64,000 nucleotides of DNA from Centropus unirufus (lineage: Eukaryota > Chordata > Aves > Cuculiformes > Centropidae): the NCBI GenBank assembly GCA_013397695.1, contig VYZI01000040.1:2601658-2665657 (forward strand). The letters run 5' to 3'. Shown here in pieces: positions 24,190 through 35,617 of this stretch. Below the pieces are notes generated by a model, which saw only the letters and a list, made by a program, of their open reading frames with translations, was not told the origin of the DNA and did not search any database. The position numbers and the translations under genes are program-made. Position 1 is the first letter of the stretch. Each line of letters begins with the position of its first letter.

Positions 24190-27100
24190 TGAATATATGA
24201 AAGATGAACAAAAGGGAATCAGTAAGTGCTTGGTGGGATACCTGGCATCAAAATTGAACATATAGGTAGGGTTCACATTGTATGAATTCCACCTCCTCTG
24301 CAGTAGTTCCCTCTTTCGTGAATTTGAGTAGTTTAAGGCTTTCATAGAATGTCTCCCAGAACAACAATATCAGATGGTAAAGGGCAGTTGTAGGCAACTG
24401 TCAGACACTCTGAACAGGAAAAATAAGTGGTGGATTCATTCAGCTCCTAAATTACTACCTGAATCTCATGCTTTTTAATAGATGTCAAAAATTCTCACAT
24501 TCAGCCATATTGTTGACCACATAAAGAAGCCTGGCATTAATGGTCATCTGTGTGCATCAGCTTCCTTTGAAATTGTTGCAACAAAGAACATATTCCTCTG
24601 TGTGAACCTACACAATAGAGTACAACAGGGATCCAACTAAATATTTGAAGACACCATTTATTCCAGGGTAGCAATAATTTTACCCATATAATTGCATCCA
24701 ATTTGCTGAACTTTTCATGGACACAGATTTGGGAACATGAGTAATATTTTACTTTGGCATGTGTATGCTAGTGTTGGTTTTTCACAATGTGTGTCCTTTG
24801 TGACAATTGAATAGCTTGGTCTTAAAAAAAGTCCAGTATAGATGAAATGTTTAGAAGGATGCTTTAACTCACTGACTTCATTGAGGATGTGAAGGCTCAG
24901 AGGAGCAGCTCCAGGAGTCCAAGTCTAAGTCACTGCTGTAACAGTGCAGCAGGGAAAAGATGTTTTCAGGAGCATAAAACTTTAAAGGCACTAAAAGGAC
25001 TCAAGAATACAAATCCCACTGTCTGTCAGTGGCACAGGTTCTTAAGCACTTGATGACCCAATTTGAAAATGTATTTAGTAATCTAAAATTTAGATAAGCA
25101 CCTCCTGCCATTTCAAAAAGCATCAATTCCACTGCCACTGAAATCTGCATCCTTAAGTGAAGAATTACTTTTGAAAACATGTTGGAATTGCTTTAGTAAG
25201 GATTACACACTTGCCAGCTAGATATTTGGAAACTGTGCAGGATGACATATCATAAGACCTGGGAAAGCAAACCTCTCAATTCCTCTCCAGCTCCACCCAA
25301 AAATTAAAGGAAAGTAAACCATAAACTCTTTAAATTTCTTCACTAATGAAAAGCACACTGCATTCAGATCAAGTTTAAATGCTTTTTTTTTTTTTAAAGT
25401 TAACGTGTCTCTTTAAGGTACTTTCAGATGAAACAACTGACATTTTATGGAAATCTTTATACTTAACAACCTTGATAGTGTCCCTGCGATTAGCCTGTAA
25501 AAATGAGGTTGCTTTCAAAAAAAGTTCTGCAACTTATATAAAATGTCTTTATATTATCCTGGACAATCTGAATATCAGCATTCTGTCACTGGGAAAAATG
25601 GTTATACATTCAATTCTGCACCAGAGTTTAACCTTACAAAACAAAGATCTAAGTTGTCTTCTTTTTTAGTCCGTACTAAAATATGCTTAGATCCAAGTAA
25701 GGTGGGTTTTTTTTTGTGCTGGACTTAGCAAAAATTAAATAGAAAAATAAATGTCATATTCAGATGTAATCACACATGATGATCTCTTGTAGGAAGGGTT
25801 CAATTTGCTTAAGGATAAAAAAGCGATTTTATTATTTCAGAATCATGTGTTTCATTAGTTCCCATAATTCTAGCCAAAATTAACCAAGTGAGAAAGTTAT
25901 TGCATATAAAACATCATATGTAGTTAGCCATAATTTGGTCAAAATAAATGAACTTTAACTATGGAGGGGGGATATACGAGTAGAATAAGCTGTTAAGATC
26001 AGATTCCCTTAACAAGTAAAGAAGTGGCTAGTAGATGCAAAGAGGTGGTGTCTGATTTTAAAATAAATCTGAGAGCCATGTTCTGCTGTCACTGAAATAT
26101 TTTTCCCTTTACAGTTGCATTTAATGCCTAAAATCTGATCGCTATGTTGGCTTGGCTACGCAGGAGCTTCCGTAGGGAAATAATGACCTTGTCAGGACTG
26201 GGAAAGTGCATGCTGCATGACTGAGAGGATTTCTAGTCTGATGGTTTGTATCTTGGTTTGCTTCTTCTTCACTGACTTAGTTGATGAAATAGCTGCCACC
26301 CTTGAATAAGGGGTAGCAGTTTTCAGGCTGGGCTCATACTCCATTAAAAGAGCATAGTGGAATATTACAGGAGCATGGCTGGAGCTTGCGCAGTAAGGTC
26401 TTTTCCTTCTGCTTTTAGACCTCTTGCACTACTCCCCCTTCTGTGTTATTTTTTTTTAAATCAGGATCAGTGCTTTGAGCAGAGTATCATCACCTTTAAA
26501 GGCAGGAGACATTATTTCCCTGAAGTGCATGATGAGCTTTGACAAAGCTACTACTCTTGGTACGTATTGTGATGAAACTCTCGTACCTGTTAACCCAGCA
26601 TTTCCCATTTTCTCCTTCCAATTTAGAAGGAGAGCTGTTTCTATGTTCTGAGAAATTACCACAGTTTTTCTTGTTCTTAGTCTCTCACTTTGCTATTCTA
26701 TTTATTCCTTCTTGTCACTTTGTTCTTGGTGACTCACTCCTCTGTGATTTTCTTTCTCTCTGTGCATTGCTGACCCCAGTGGCAACTGTGCTTGGGGGCC
26801 AAGGGGCAACAGAGGGAAGGGAGGGTTGTTTGACTTGGAGCTGCAGCTGGGAAGGTTCTTGGTGGGTAAGTTGCATCTCTGACTTGCACAGGGAACCACC
26901 AGAGGAAGATAAATCTATGGGTTAAAGGACTGGTTTTGCAGTAGTTAGTATGTCAATGGCTTGAAATGCAGTGAAGTAAAATAGATTAACAGCAACGACA
27001 AGAAAAGATAGGCTCAAACCCCTAATGAAGCATCCTCATGGAAGCCTCGTCAAGGCACCTGAACTAAGCGTAATGCTTGTTGGTAGAACAGAGGAAGTGT

Positions 27101-30100
27101 TATACTTGGTTACAACTTCTAGAACTAATATTATAGATAAGGCTGATGTGCTGATCCTTATCTAGCACCATTCACACAAAATATTGAAGTTCATCATATT
27201 ATTTTCAAATATTTTTCTGTAATTTGGACTAATAATAATTATTAAATTATTTTCCTCATGATTGACAATATGTCAAATTTAGAAGTGTTTTGATCAGATG
27301 TTATGATTTCATTGTTTATCAAATAGCAGCTTAAGCTATGCTAAAACTGAAAATGGATAATCTAAAATCCAAGGAACGATGTTTCCTTAGGAAAGGTTTT
27401 AATTTAAGCATTAAAATTATTAAGTCCACAGGGTATTATTTTAAAAAATTATGAATGAGGGAAAAAAAAAAAGAATCATACTAGAGGCCTGACTTGAAAC
27501 ATTAAATGTAATTTTTGCTGCCAAGAACACTATAAAGTGAAACTAGCCATTTTTCTGCCTATGATATATAGGTCTTTTCTGAATAGAATTTTCATGGGTA
27601 ATAGAAGTATCAACAGTTCCATGCAAATTAAAAAGCTGTCTTATGATTGCAGCCATTTAAAACTGGGATATTTAGCTTTTTAATGTGTATATTGTTTCTT
27701 TTGGATTAAAAAGCCAAAGGAAGAACGAAAAAAATCCTTAAGTTCCCTATGAAGGCAACTGAAATTTCAATCCGAAACAAATAATTAAAAATGAAGCTGA
27801 AAATAGCGCTCCACATGTAAAACACTAGTGAAGAGAGTTAACTGTGCATTCAGCTGAGCACATTTATCCTACTCTGCTGAGACAGACTGGTAGGGTAGAA
27901 GATTTTCAGCATTTGTTCATTTAAAGATAAGGATAACTCTGTGCTCAGAGCTCTGCAAGCAGAATGCAAAGAGACTCCCTTCAAAGTCTGTAAACAGTCA
28001 GTAAACAGACTTCTTCAGCTTTGTAAGAATTCTTGCCCATCCTCTTGTAATTCCACAGGCAAACTCTGCCAAGGCAGCTACTTCTAATTTCTGTTAAATG
28101 AATGATGTCTTATTCAACTCAGACTGATAAATAATTCCTTCCACTATGGGTCTGAACTTGCTGTCTTGCAGAGTCTCAGATGCGTTTGGTATAAGAATCA
28201 ACATTATGACTCATCCGAATTACATTACAGCAAAAAATTCATTTGATTGATACAGATTTTTTTATTCATCAAAATGAAACAGAAAGTAGCTCTTCTCTTG
28301 ATTTCTCTCTCTTCCTCTGTCATTCATATTCTTGAGCACATTTTTAAAACAGAAACTGATTTTCTGAGAATGATATGATTTCCTAGGTCTCAAAAAGTGA
28401 CAGATGACCATAGCAGTCTTTCATTATTTCCTTTGCAGAATTCTGTATTCATATTATTTCAAAACATGTGCTCACAAAATAAACATACCTATGTCAATTC
28501 TCTACCATTAAGGCAATCATTTCAGTTGGGAGAAAAATCAGTTTTAGAATCTGAGAAAACAAAGTGGTTTATATTCTTTTTGCCTGTAGCTTTGGAAGCT
28601 TGGAAAGTCCTATTATCCTAAGAACTAAATTGGCTTACTCTAATGCATACAGATGGCAATGCCTTGTGCTAGGTACAGCTGCCATTTTCCTTTTTTGTCC
28701 TCAAAGGAGAGAGGAAAATGTCTAATCTGTCCACTGCAACAATGGGTTTTCTAAACATAAAGATGAGCTTAAGGATTTATTTTACATAGTCTCATACGTA
28801 TACTTCAAGACAACTTTTTGTGCATTTAATAATATTTTCTACAAAGTTATTCTGGAAGTGACATTTCTTCGGAGGAAAACAATTAAAATGTGGTTCCTGC
28901 TGAAATGTTAAAGACAGAGCTGTTGAATCCCGTGGTCATCAAATAATATCTGTGAAGAAACACAACAAAATTATTTTTGGGAACACATCTATTCATAATA
29001 TAAAATGAGAATCATGACAATCTTCATTAGACAATCTTTGAGAATCCTAATACATGAAAGGAGGAATTTTCATTTCAGTTCTTTGACTATTCATGCAAAT
29101 ACATTTCTAACTTGTTTTTTTTTGTGTATGACAGTGGGTGATTTTGCTAAAATTGCTATTTTGCACTCTCAAGGCAAACTCATCATCATTTTCTGGCTCA
29201 ATGTTGACTGCAAAAACTGCTTACGAATAAAAAATTCAACTTTCAACTTTTCAACCTTTGTTTCCACTGAAAATGTGTACACTAAAGTAAATACTCCCAG
29301 GATGCTCATAGAAAGTACAAGTTTCGCAGTACTCATGGGCACCTGCTGACAAAACTACACAACCCGCTGAAAGTCCGACATCTCTCTAATTTTTTATAAT
29401 ATAAACAATTGCAATCCAGTTACAGAGTTGACCTGGTGCATGTGACTAAGGTGAATGTGCTTGTTCTTAGGAAATGTGAGCTATGCAAAGATCCAAAAAT
29501 ACAACGAGTTGGTGGTCATATAAAATATTGAGATATTCTTGATATAATCTGGCTTCATATTCTGTATATACATTACTTGATTCATGCAAAACTTATACAA
29601 CCCTTATATTATACAATAAGGGAATGACATTATCCCAGCTTTGTTCTTGTAGAGTAGACATGGAGGATTGTTTCTTCTTTGGAAAATGTTAGAGTCATTA
29701 GCTACATATGATTCACTGGAACAAAAAATCAACCTAAAGAGAAACAGCAAAGATTTTGTTAAGAATTGTAATTAAATCTTTGCATGTGAGAGAAGGACAG
29801 ACATAGTTTTCTTTAAACTATTGAATGTCAAAATGAGTTCCAAATCACGTATTTTCCAACTGGTGGTATACGCAGTTTTTCTGTCTGTGTAAAGTTTAGT
29901 CAAAGCCCACTACTCAAAGGGAGAACTTAGCGGGACAAAAGGAAAGAGGAACATTTTATTGTCACTGGACCTAGGGAAAACAGGAGCCTTGAAGACTGTA
30001 TTTATTACGATTGTAAGAGACTTCTTTGAATGATCTGTTACCAGGCAGATTTGAAAACAACTTTCCGTATTTTTTTCCGGCCTTTTAAAGTGCATATTCA

Positions 30101-30774
30101 TACTTCCTGCATGTTGTGAATGAATAAGCCAACCCTCAAATAAAGGTTACCCTCTGCTTTTAAATCCTTCTGGTCCCTTGACATTTCTGACTGATGGAAA
30201 TTGGATGTAGAGGCAAGGCAAACTACTCTGGCTAAATGCTGCTGAATACAATGATGGTCTGCTGCTACATAAATCCTGTGTACTGTCAGATCCCTGGAGC
30301 ATTCTTTGTTCTGGCCTTGGAGAGCTTTCTTGTCAGCCCAGCAGACAGCAAGAAGAAAACTGCAGTTGGTTCTGTCAGAACATCACACTAAATGAACAAA
30401 ATGATGATTCTCCCTACATGTACACTCAAACTTCTTTTTCAGAAGAAAAAGAAGCTCAGTTCTAGCTCAGTTAGAAAAGGCTTCAGAACAAAGAGAAGTC
30501 ACATTTTAATTATCCAAGTATTCATTTCAGAGAACAGCTATCAATGTAAGTTCCTTGAAAGATACATTTTTTTCTGCACAATATTGCAAACAGGGAGAAC
30601 ATAAGATGGGGAGGAGGAAAAGGTAATACGAAGGATAGAAATATTGTGCAATAATTCTTCTAAATCTTTCCTTCCTGATGTACTGTGTTGTGATGATACA
30701 CAACTCTTACACTTAACACTTGCAAGTAGTAGAGATTAAACAATAAGCCATTACAGCGGAAGTAAAGAGTGGGG

Positions 30775-31655
30775 TGATAAAGCTTGATGATGGGACTTTT
30801 ATTCAGGGTAGTAGAAATGACAGCTAACATGGAGAAAGGGTTGCAGGTGGCCCTTATGATACTGAATGATTAGACAATAAAATGGCACATGAATTCAATA
30901 TAGTTAATGTAAAGCAGTGCACACAGGCAAAAAAAATCTAACTTCACCTATAAAATGATGAGCTCTGAGCTGATGGGTAATTTAGGAATGAAATTGTGGA
31001 GTTCTAACAGACACTTCTGTGAAACAGCAGCTCAGTTCTCATTAGCGGGGCAAAAATAAATCAAGTGTTAAGAAGTGCTAGGAGAAAGAAATCAAAGGTG
31101 AAAAAAAAGTACAATACTCTATAAATTTGTTATTTCTCTGCATCTTGAATTATATGGCCAATCCCAGTTTCCCCATTTAAGTCTTAACTCAGTATCCAGT
31201 TCAAATAACTCTTTAGACTGAAATAAAGCCACTAGAGAGAGACTGTGACAGATATGTGTAAAATCATGGGAGACATAGGGAAGGGGGAAATGAATGTATT
31301 GCAGCACAAAAACTAGGAGACCAGCTATATCTCCATGCTGGTAGTTGAAAAGCTCAACATTAAGGCGGAGAAGGTCCCCATGGCATGCAAGCAAGCTGTG
31401 GAATTTCTTACCACAGGATATTGCAGATGCTAAAAGTTTATGGAGTTCAAAAAGCAGTTACAAAAATCTATAGTGTGAGAGCTAATAAGCTCAAAGACAT
31501 CATCTGTAGCTAAGGAAGCTGTGTGCTGCAAATTGCTGGGTGGTATTTTGGATAGTGCCACTTTGTGCTTGCCTTGTTGTTACACTGCTAGAGAAAAGAG
31601 GCTGAGCGAGGTGGACCTGCCGTCTGGTCCAGCACAGGTGGTTTTATGTTCTTAC
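30775..31655 (+). mobile_element. ancient CR1 LINE, ORF2 C-terminal part and 3' UTR
   Basis: A long, very diverged CR1-clade copy in sense orientation, of the older amniote type rather than the young avian type. Landmarks follow the order known for that group: a stretch near 30895-30950 matching the coding region for the conserved end of reverse transcriptase (AATTCAATATAGTTAATGTAAAG); ATAAAATGATGAGCTCT at about 30950; TCTGCATCTTGAATTATAT at about 31137; CCCAGTTTCCCCATTTAAGTC at about 31163; ATGTGTAAAATCATGGGAG at about 31253; AACTAGGAGACCAGC at about 31311; GTGGAATTTCTTACCACAGG at about 31397; GTCTGGTCCAGCAC at about 31623; and the terminal TTATGTTCTTAC at about 31643. Frameshifts and stops are abundant, so no protein is made. 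The 5' boundary is approximate and may lie some tens of bases upstream. Confidence 0.85.
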
Positions 31656-34600
31656 AATAAATGAGAGGTTATGAAAGAGGAAAGGACGAAATCCCAACCT
31701 AACTGAAAGAAAAAATCTCCACCATCTTCAACAGGAGTGTGAAAAAAATGTTATTCAAAGCTCTTTTTCCAAAAAGACTGCATTGAAATATACATACATT
31801 TGCAACTGAAGTGTATAGACAGTCGTAAATACAGATTTGCATATAGATTTCAGTGCTCCCAAGGAGAACTCAATTGATTCATCACATTATAAAGATAGAC
31901 GGGAAGCATGCAAAGTCTGGCTTAGAGGTACTTTGATTCAGTGGCTTAAACTCAGGATTGCAACTTAAACAGCTATGTTTATGTTTTTAGTAGAGCCTGG
32001 GCCATGGTGTGAGATATGGTCAGGTCATTTGAATTATTTGCTACTGAAGCTGGGATATTGATTCAATTTTTATGAGGAGAAAGGCGTTTGTGGGGGTACG
32101 TATGTAGCAACTGTTTATCTCCTATATTTTGTCCAATAGGTTGCTCACTGCCTTTTTCTTTATGTTCTTTTACTGCGACTCAGTGAATCTAAGATAAGAG
32201 GGGGTTTTTTCTGACATTTTAGCAAGTAAAATGTGATTCAGAGGACTCTGAGAAAAATTATGACCTAACCTTTCCCAGCATAATGATAATAATGATACCA
32301 TTTACAGGAAAAATTGCTTTAAATTGGTTAGAAAACACTTATGTTAAAAGACACCTTACCAATGTGAGGGAAGAAAACTCAGAGTATATTTTCATAGTTA
32401 ATTTTGGTTAAATAGGCTAATGAATGTTTTCTGCATGGCAGCCAAGATTGCCATGTGGCTGAAATTGCTGCTGGGAGAAAATGCTGCTTGTTTTTCCTTT
32501 TCAGTTTGTTCTTGGATTCTGTGCCTGGCTTTATATGTATCCTGTGCATGGTGTCAACAAATTCAAAAATTATTTCTCTGATGCCTAAGAAATAGACCTC
32601 CTAATATGGTGCCATGTATCTGGCCTACTTGGAAAATGGATTTGCATTTTCTTCACAGATTTTTGCATGCCATTTTCTGTGTTTGAGCAGAATATTAGAG
32701 CACAACAATACTATAATTCATCTCAGCAAATATTGGGTCCCAAATAAAAAAGATCTAGGGAGAGATTAAAACCTGGTAGTATCCAGCCATGCCTCATGCT
32801 GACTGCTGTGCAGAAGTCAAGCTTGGAGCAGACTAAGAGCTGGATAAATCAATCATGATCGTACAAGCAACTGTGCCAAAACTTCTGTTTTCAGCTTTAA
32901 AGGGGTGAGCCTCCCTACTCTTCAACTTTTAGGCATGAGATTTATACTTTGCTTCATTCCTTGTAGCTGCCTATTTATAGACCAAAGTCCTTCCAAAAAC
33001 ATGAATTTTGCTTAGAATAAGGTTGTCAGGGAAATAACTGCTCAACTCTTTTCCCTTGCCTCCTTCTTGGAGCCTTGCAGGAGCACTTCAATCACATTTA
33101 CATGACTTTTCTCTGTAATTGGCAGAGATAATAACTTTTTTTTTTGGTAAAGAAATGAAAGATTTGGCCTTTATAATCAAGTGACAGCAGGAGCTGGGCT
33201 TTCTGAAAAAGCATCAGAGACTGAGATTCATGATAAAAATCTGCCTCAGGAGAGCTGCTTTCATCTTTTACTCACTCCATCTTTTTTCTTGCTTACAGGT
33301 TGCAGCAGTGGAGTCCTAAATAAGCCTCAAATAATGTTAAAAAAAGGACCTTGAATCTGACCCCTCATCACTGCAAATAGTACCGTTGGGGTGGCAGCAC
33401 TTTGTCTATTTGTGCTGCAGAACTTTCAGACTTGAGCTGTCCTGCAATAGAAGCTACATATGATGTGAGGCAGACTTTGGTCTGAAACTACAGGGACTGC
33501 AACTTCATTGAAACGGTGTGTGTGAAACAGAAGGACAAATGTCTTTAGGAGCATCAGTGCAGCTGCATCTCTTCTGAGTAAAGACAACACTAATGAGGGG
33601 AAAATAAAATTCAGTACCAGATACTATAGGGAAGATAATGCTATGTAATGCCTAATGTTGTATTGCGGGAAGAATTTATGATCGAATTATAAAGGTTTTG
33701 GGTTTTTTTGTAAATATAGAAAGCTATAAGGATGAATAGTAATTGTAAATATATGCATTTTCTTGCTGTTGGTTCTTCACAGTTTATTTCACTATATTTT
33801 TATTGCTTGTGTCTAGCCACAGGGAGAAGCTGATTAAATGATATAAATTTTCCTTAGCTCTTATCTTCACCGCTTGACCTTCCTGTTTGAGTGTTTTGGG
33901 TATTCCAACTGTGTTTCTAGTATGAAATCCACATTGTCTTCTGGAATTACATTGGTTTTGATGAACTACACGAGAAACACAGGTGGATTTCTGACGGCAA
34001 CATGCCTGTGCTCTTGCCAGCTCATTTTATGGGCTGCTAGGGGCTTCAAAGCAACCATGTAATGCGAAACCTGCCATTTGGAGAAACTTTGCTGTGCCAG
34101 TGCCCGGGGGCTAGATCTCCTGTGAGTCTGCAGGCTCCCTGCCATATCTGCATGAGCCACAGGAACCTTGGGTCAGTTTTGCAGGTGGATTCTGAAGTCC
34201 TGGGGCTCATCTTCCTTCCTGCTTGAAATCCTCCTTCCTGGCTGAAATTCTTCTGCCTGCAATGGCTCCTAATACAGAGTGGAGATCCCAGGAGCTGCAG
34301 GAGCATCATCTCCTTATCAGGAGTGCTCTCCTACGCTAGACTGACAGTAAAGAACAGAGCTCAGAGCCATTACATTGTCCATCGCACCTTTTGGTATTGT
34401 TGCATTCAGAGGGAAAAGGTCAAACTGGAAGTAACAAGGAAGTTCTAGCACACTGTGCGGAATTATTGTGACGAGCTGGGAAAAGCCAGATCTTGATCTT
34501 GCTGCTTTAGCAAGGATCCTGGAAAGCCCTGAGGACTTAGGTTCTGTTATTCAGCTCCTGGGCCGGCTGTACTATGGAGCCTCAGATGTCCTCTGAGAGG

Positions 34601-35519
34601 TGATCTTGTGGCTTCAGACCCATTGTTGTGGGTGAGCAGGGAGCAATTTTTCAAACTCAGCTGTAAATGTCAGCATTCCTGCAGCCAAAGGAGCCCTGCC
34701 AGGTACTTTGTTATTGTGGATGTCTCAGATGGAACTGGGCACATATGGTTGTGCTGCAAAATTTCACCCCATTTTTTCATAATAAAATATTTTAATTATT
34801 TACAGAACTTTAGTATAGTTCATTTTGTTATTTATTTCATTTAGTATAGTTCATTTTGAAGAGAGATTTCTACATTCTATTTACCATTTCATTCTCAAAT
34901 AAAAGGCCATTTTTCTCACTACTTCAGAAGTCTCAATAAAATGGAAATGCATCCCTTAGACCAGGTCAGCACTGGTCTTTGAACAGAAGGGACTCAGATC
35001 TCTTCTGACTCCTTCAAACCTCTGCTGATAGAACCTCCTTCTTGGCTTCCCCCAGAGTGTCCCTGAGAATACTAATGCTCACATATGCTTTCCCATACTC
35101 AGTTAATATAGTTCGTTGTCTAAGACACTTCACAAATTATTGTAATATTGCCGTTCAGAAATATTATATCTAATTATGCTAGCCCTGCAGCATTTGTTTT
35201 ACTCATGAGATCACCTTCTATCTGATCCATCTGAATTCTTTTCCCTCAAATACCATCCCAGGCTGTCCCTTTGGGTTGAAAACCCTCACCATTTCAGTCT
35301 CCCCCTACTTGTCCCCTTGCCAATCATTTGCACCCTGTCATTGCTCACTCTTACTGTTTATCAACTTTTCTTGTAATTATCCTATAATGTGCATTTATAA
35401 AATGCATGAGGTCTCCAATTGTGTAAATATTTGGTTTATTTAAAGGCAAGTCATAACTACTACTTTTTCCTTCTTATTTGTTTGTCTTATACTTGTGTGG
35501 CTCCTAGGAGTAATTGGAC
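31656..35519. other. AT-rich unique noncoding DNA
   Basis: No exon or transposon was recognised. A modestly GC-richer piece at 34070-34330 has open frames of up to 87 codons on the minus strand, but no domain. A 19-bp direct repeat lies at 34809-34858. T-runs occur near 33137-33146 and 33700. Confidence 0.55.
34809..34858. repeat. 19-bp direct repeat, two copies
   Basis: TTTAGTATAGTTCATTTTG is found at 34809-34827 and again, without mismatch, at 34840-34858, a 31-bp period. Twelve AT-rich bases lie between the copies. This is probably a recent slippage duplication. Confidence 0.85.
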
Positions 35520-35617
35520 TCCAAGTTTTTCAGGACAGGGAGCTTATTATCTCTGTTGGCACAGTGGGTCCTAATATTGACCAAGACCGGGAGGCATTGC
35601 TACAATGTAAATAAATA
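35520..35617 (+). mobile_element. 3' tail of an old amniote retroposon (MIR/L3-type)
   Basis: The segment reads like the tail shared by ancient amniote MIR-like SINEs and their partner LINEs. It has CAGGACAGGGAGC at about 35531, a TCTCTGTTGGCACAGTGGGTCCTAATATTGACC stretch at 35551-35583, a GGAGGCATTGCTACAATG piece at about 35590, and a final AAATAAATAAT run. In reptile and bird copies the equivalent positions read roughly GGGGCAGGGACC, CTAGCACAATGGGGTCCTG, and CTACCACAATACAAATAATAA. The assignment rests on memory of that tail; subfamily is uncertain. Confidence 0.55.

Larger units (their letters stand above)
20690..30774. other. AT-rich unique noncoding DNA
   Basis: Ten kilobases in which neither exon nor transposon could be recognised. 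The longest frame, 26539-26925 plus (128 codons), is low-complexity hydrophobic and unlike a known protein. Contents are conserved-looking patches at 20690-21130 and 23080-23260, a GC-richer patch at 21370-21670 with a 13-bp direct repeat, (GT)n at 22805-22817, a 19-bp tandem duplication at 24152-24189, and a T13 run at 25383-25395. Confidence 0.55.

Noticed and set aside
26539..26925. 128-codon plus-strand open frame
   Set aside because: Hydrophobic, Leu/Phe/Ser-rich peptide from pyrimidine-rich DNA, with no domain, no CpG context and no splice signals consistent with the frame.
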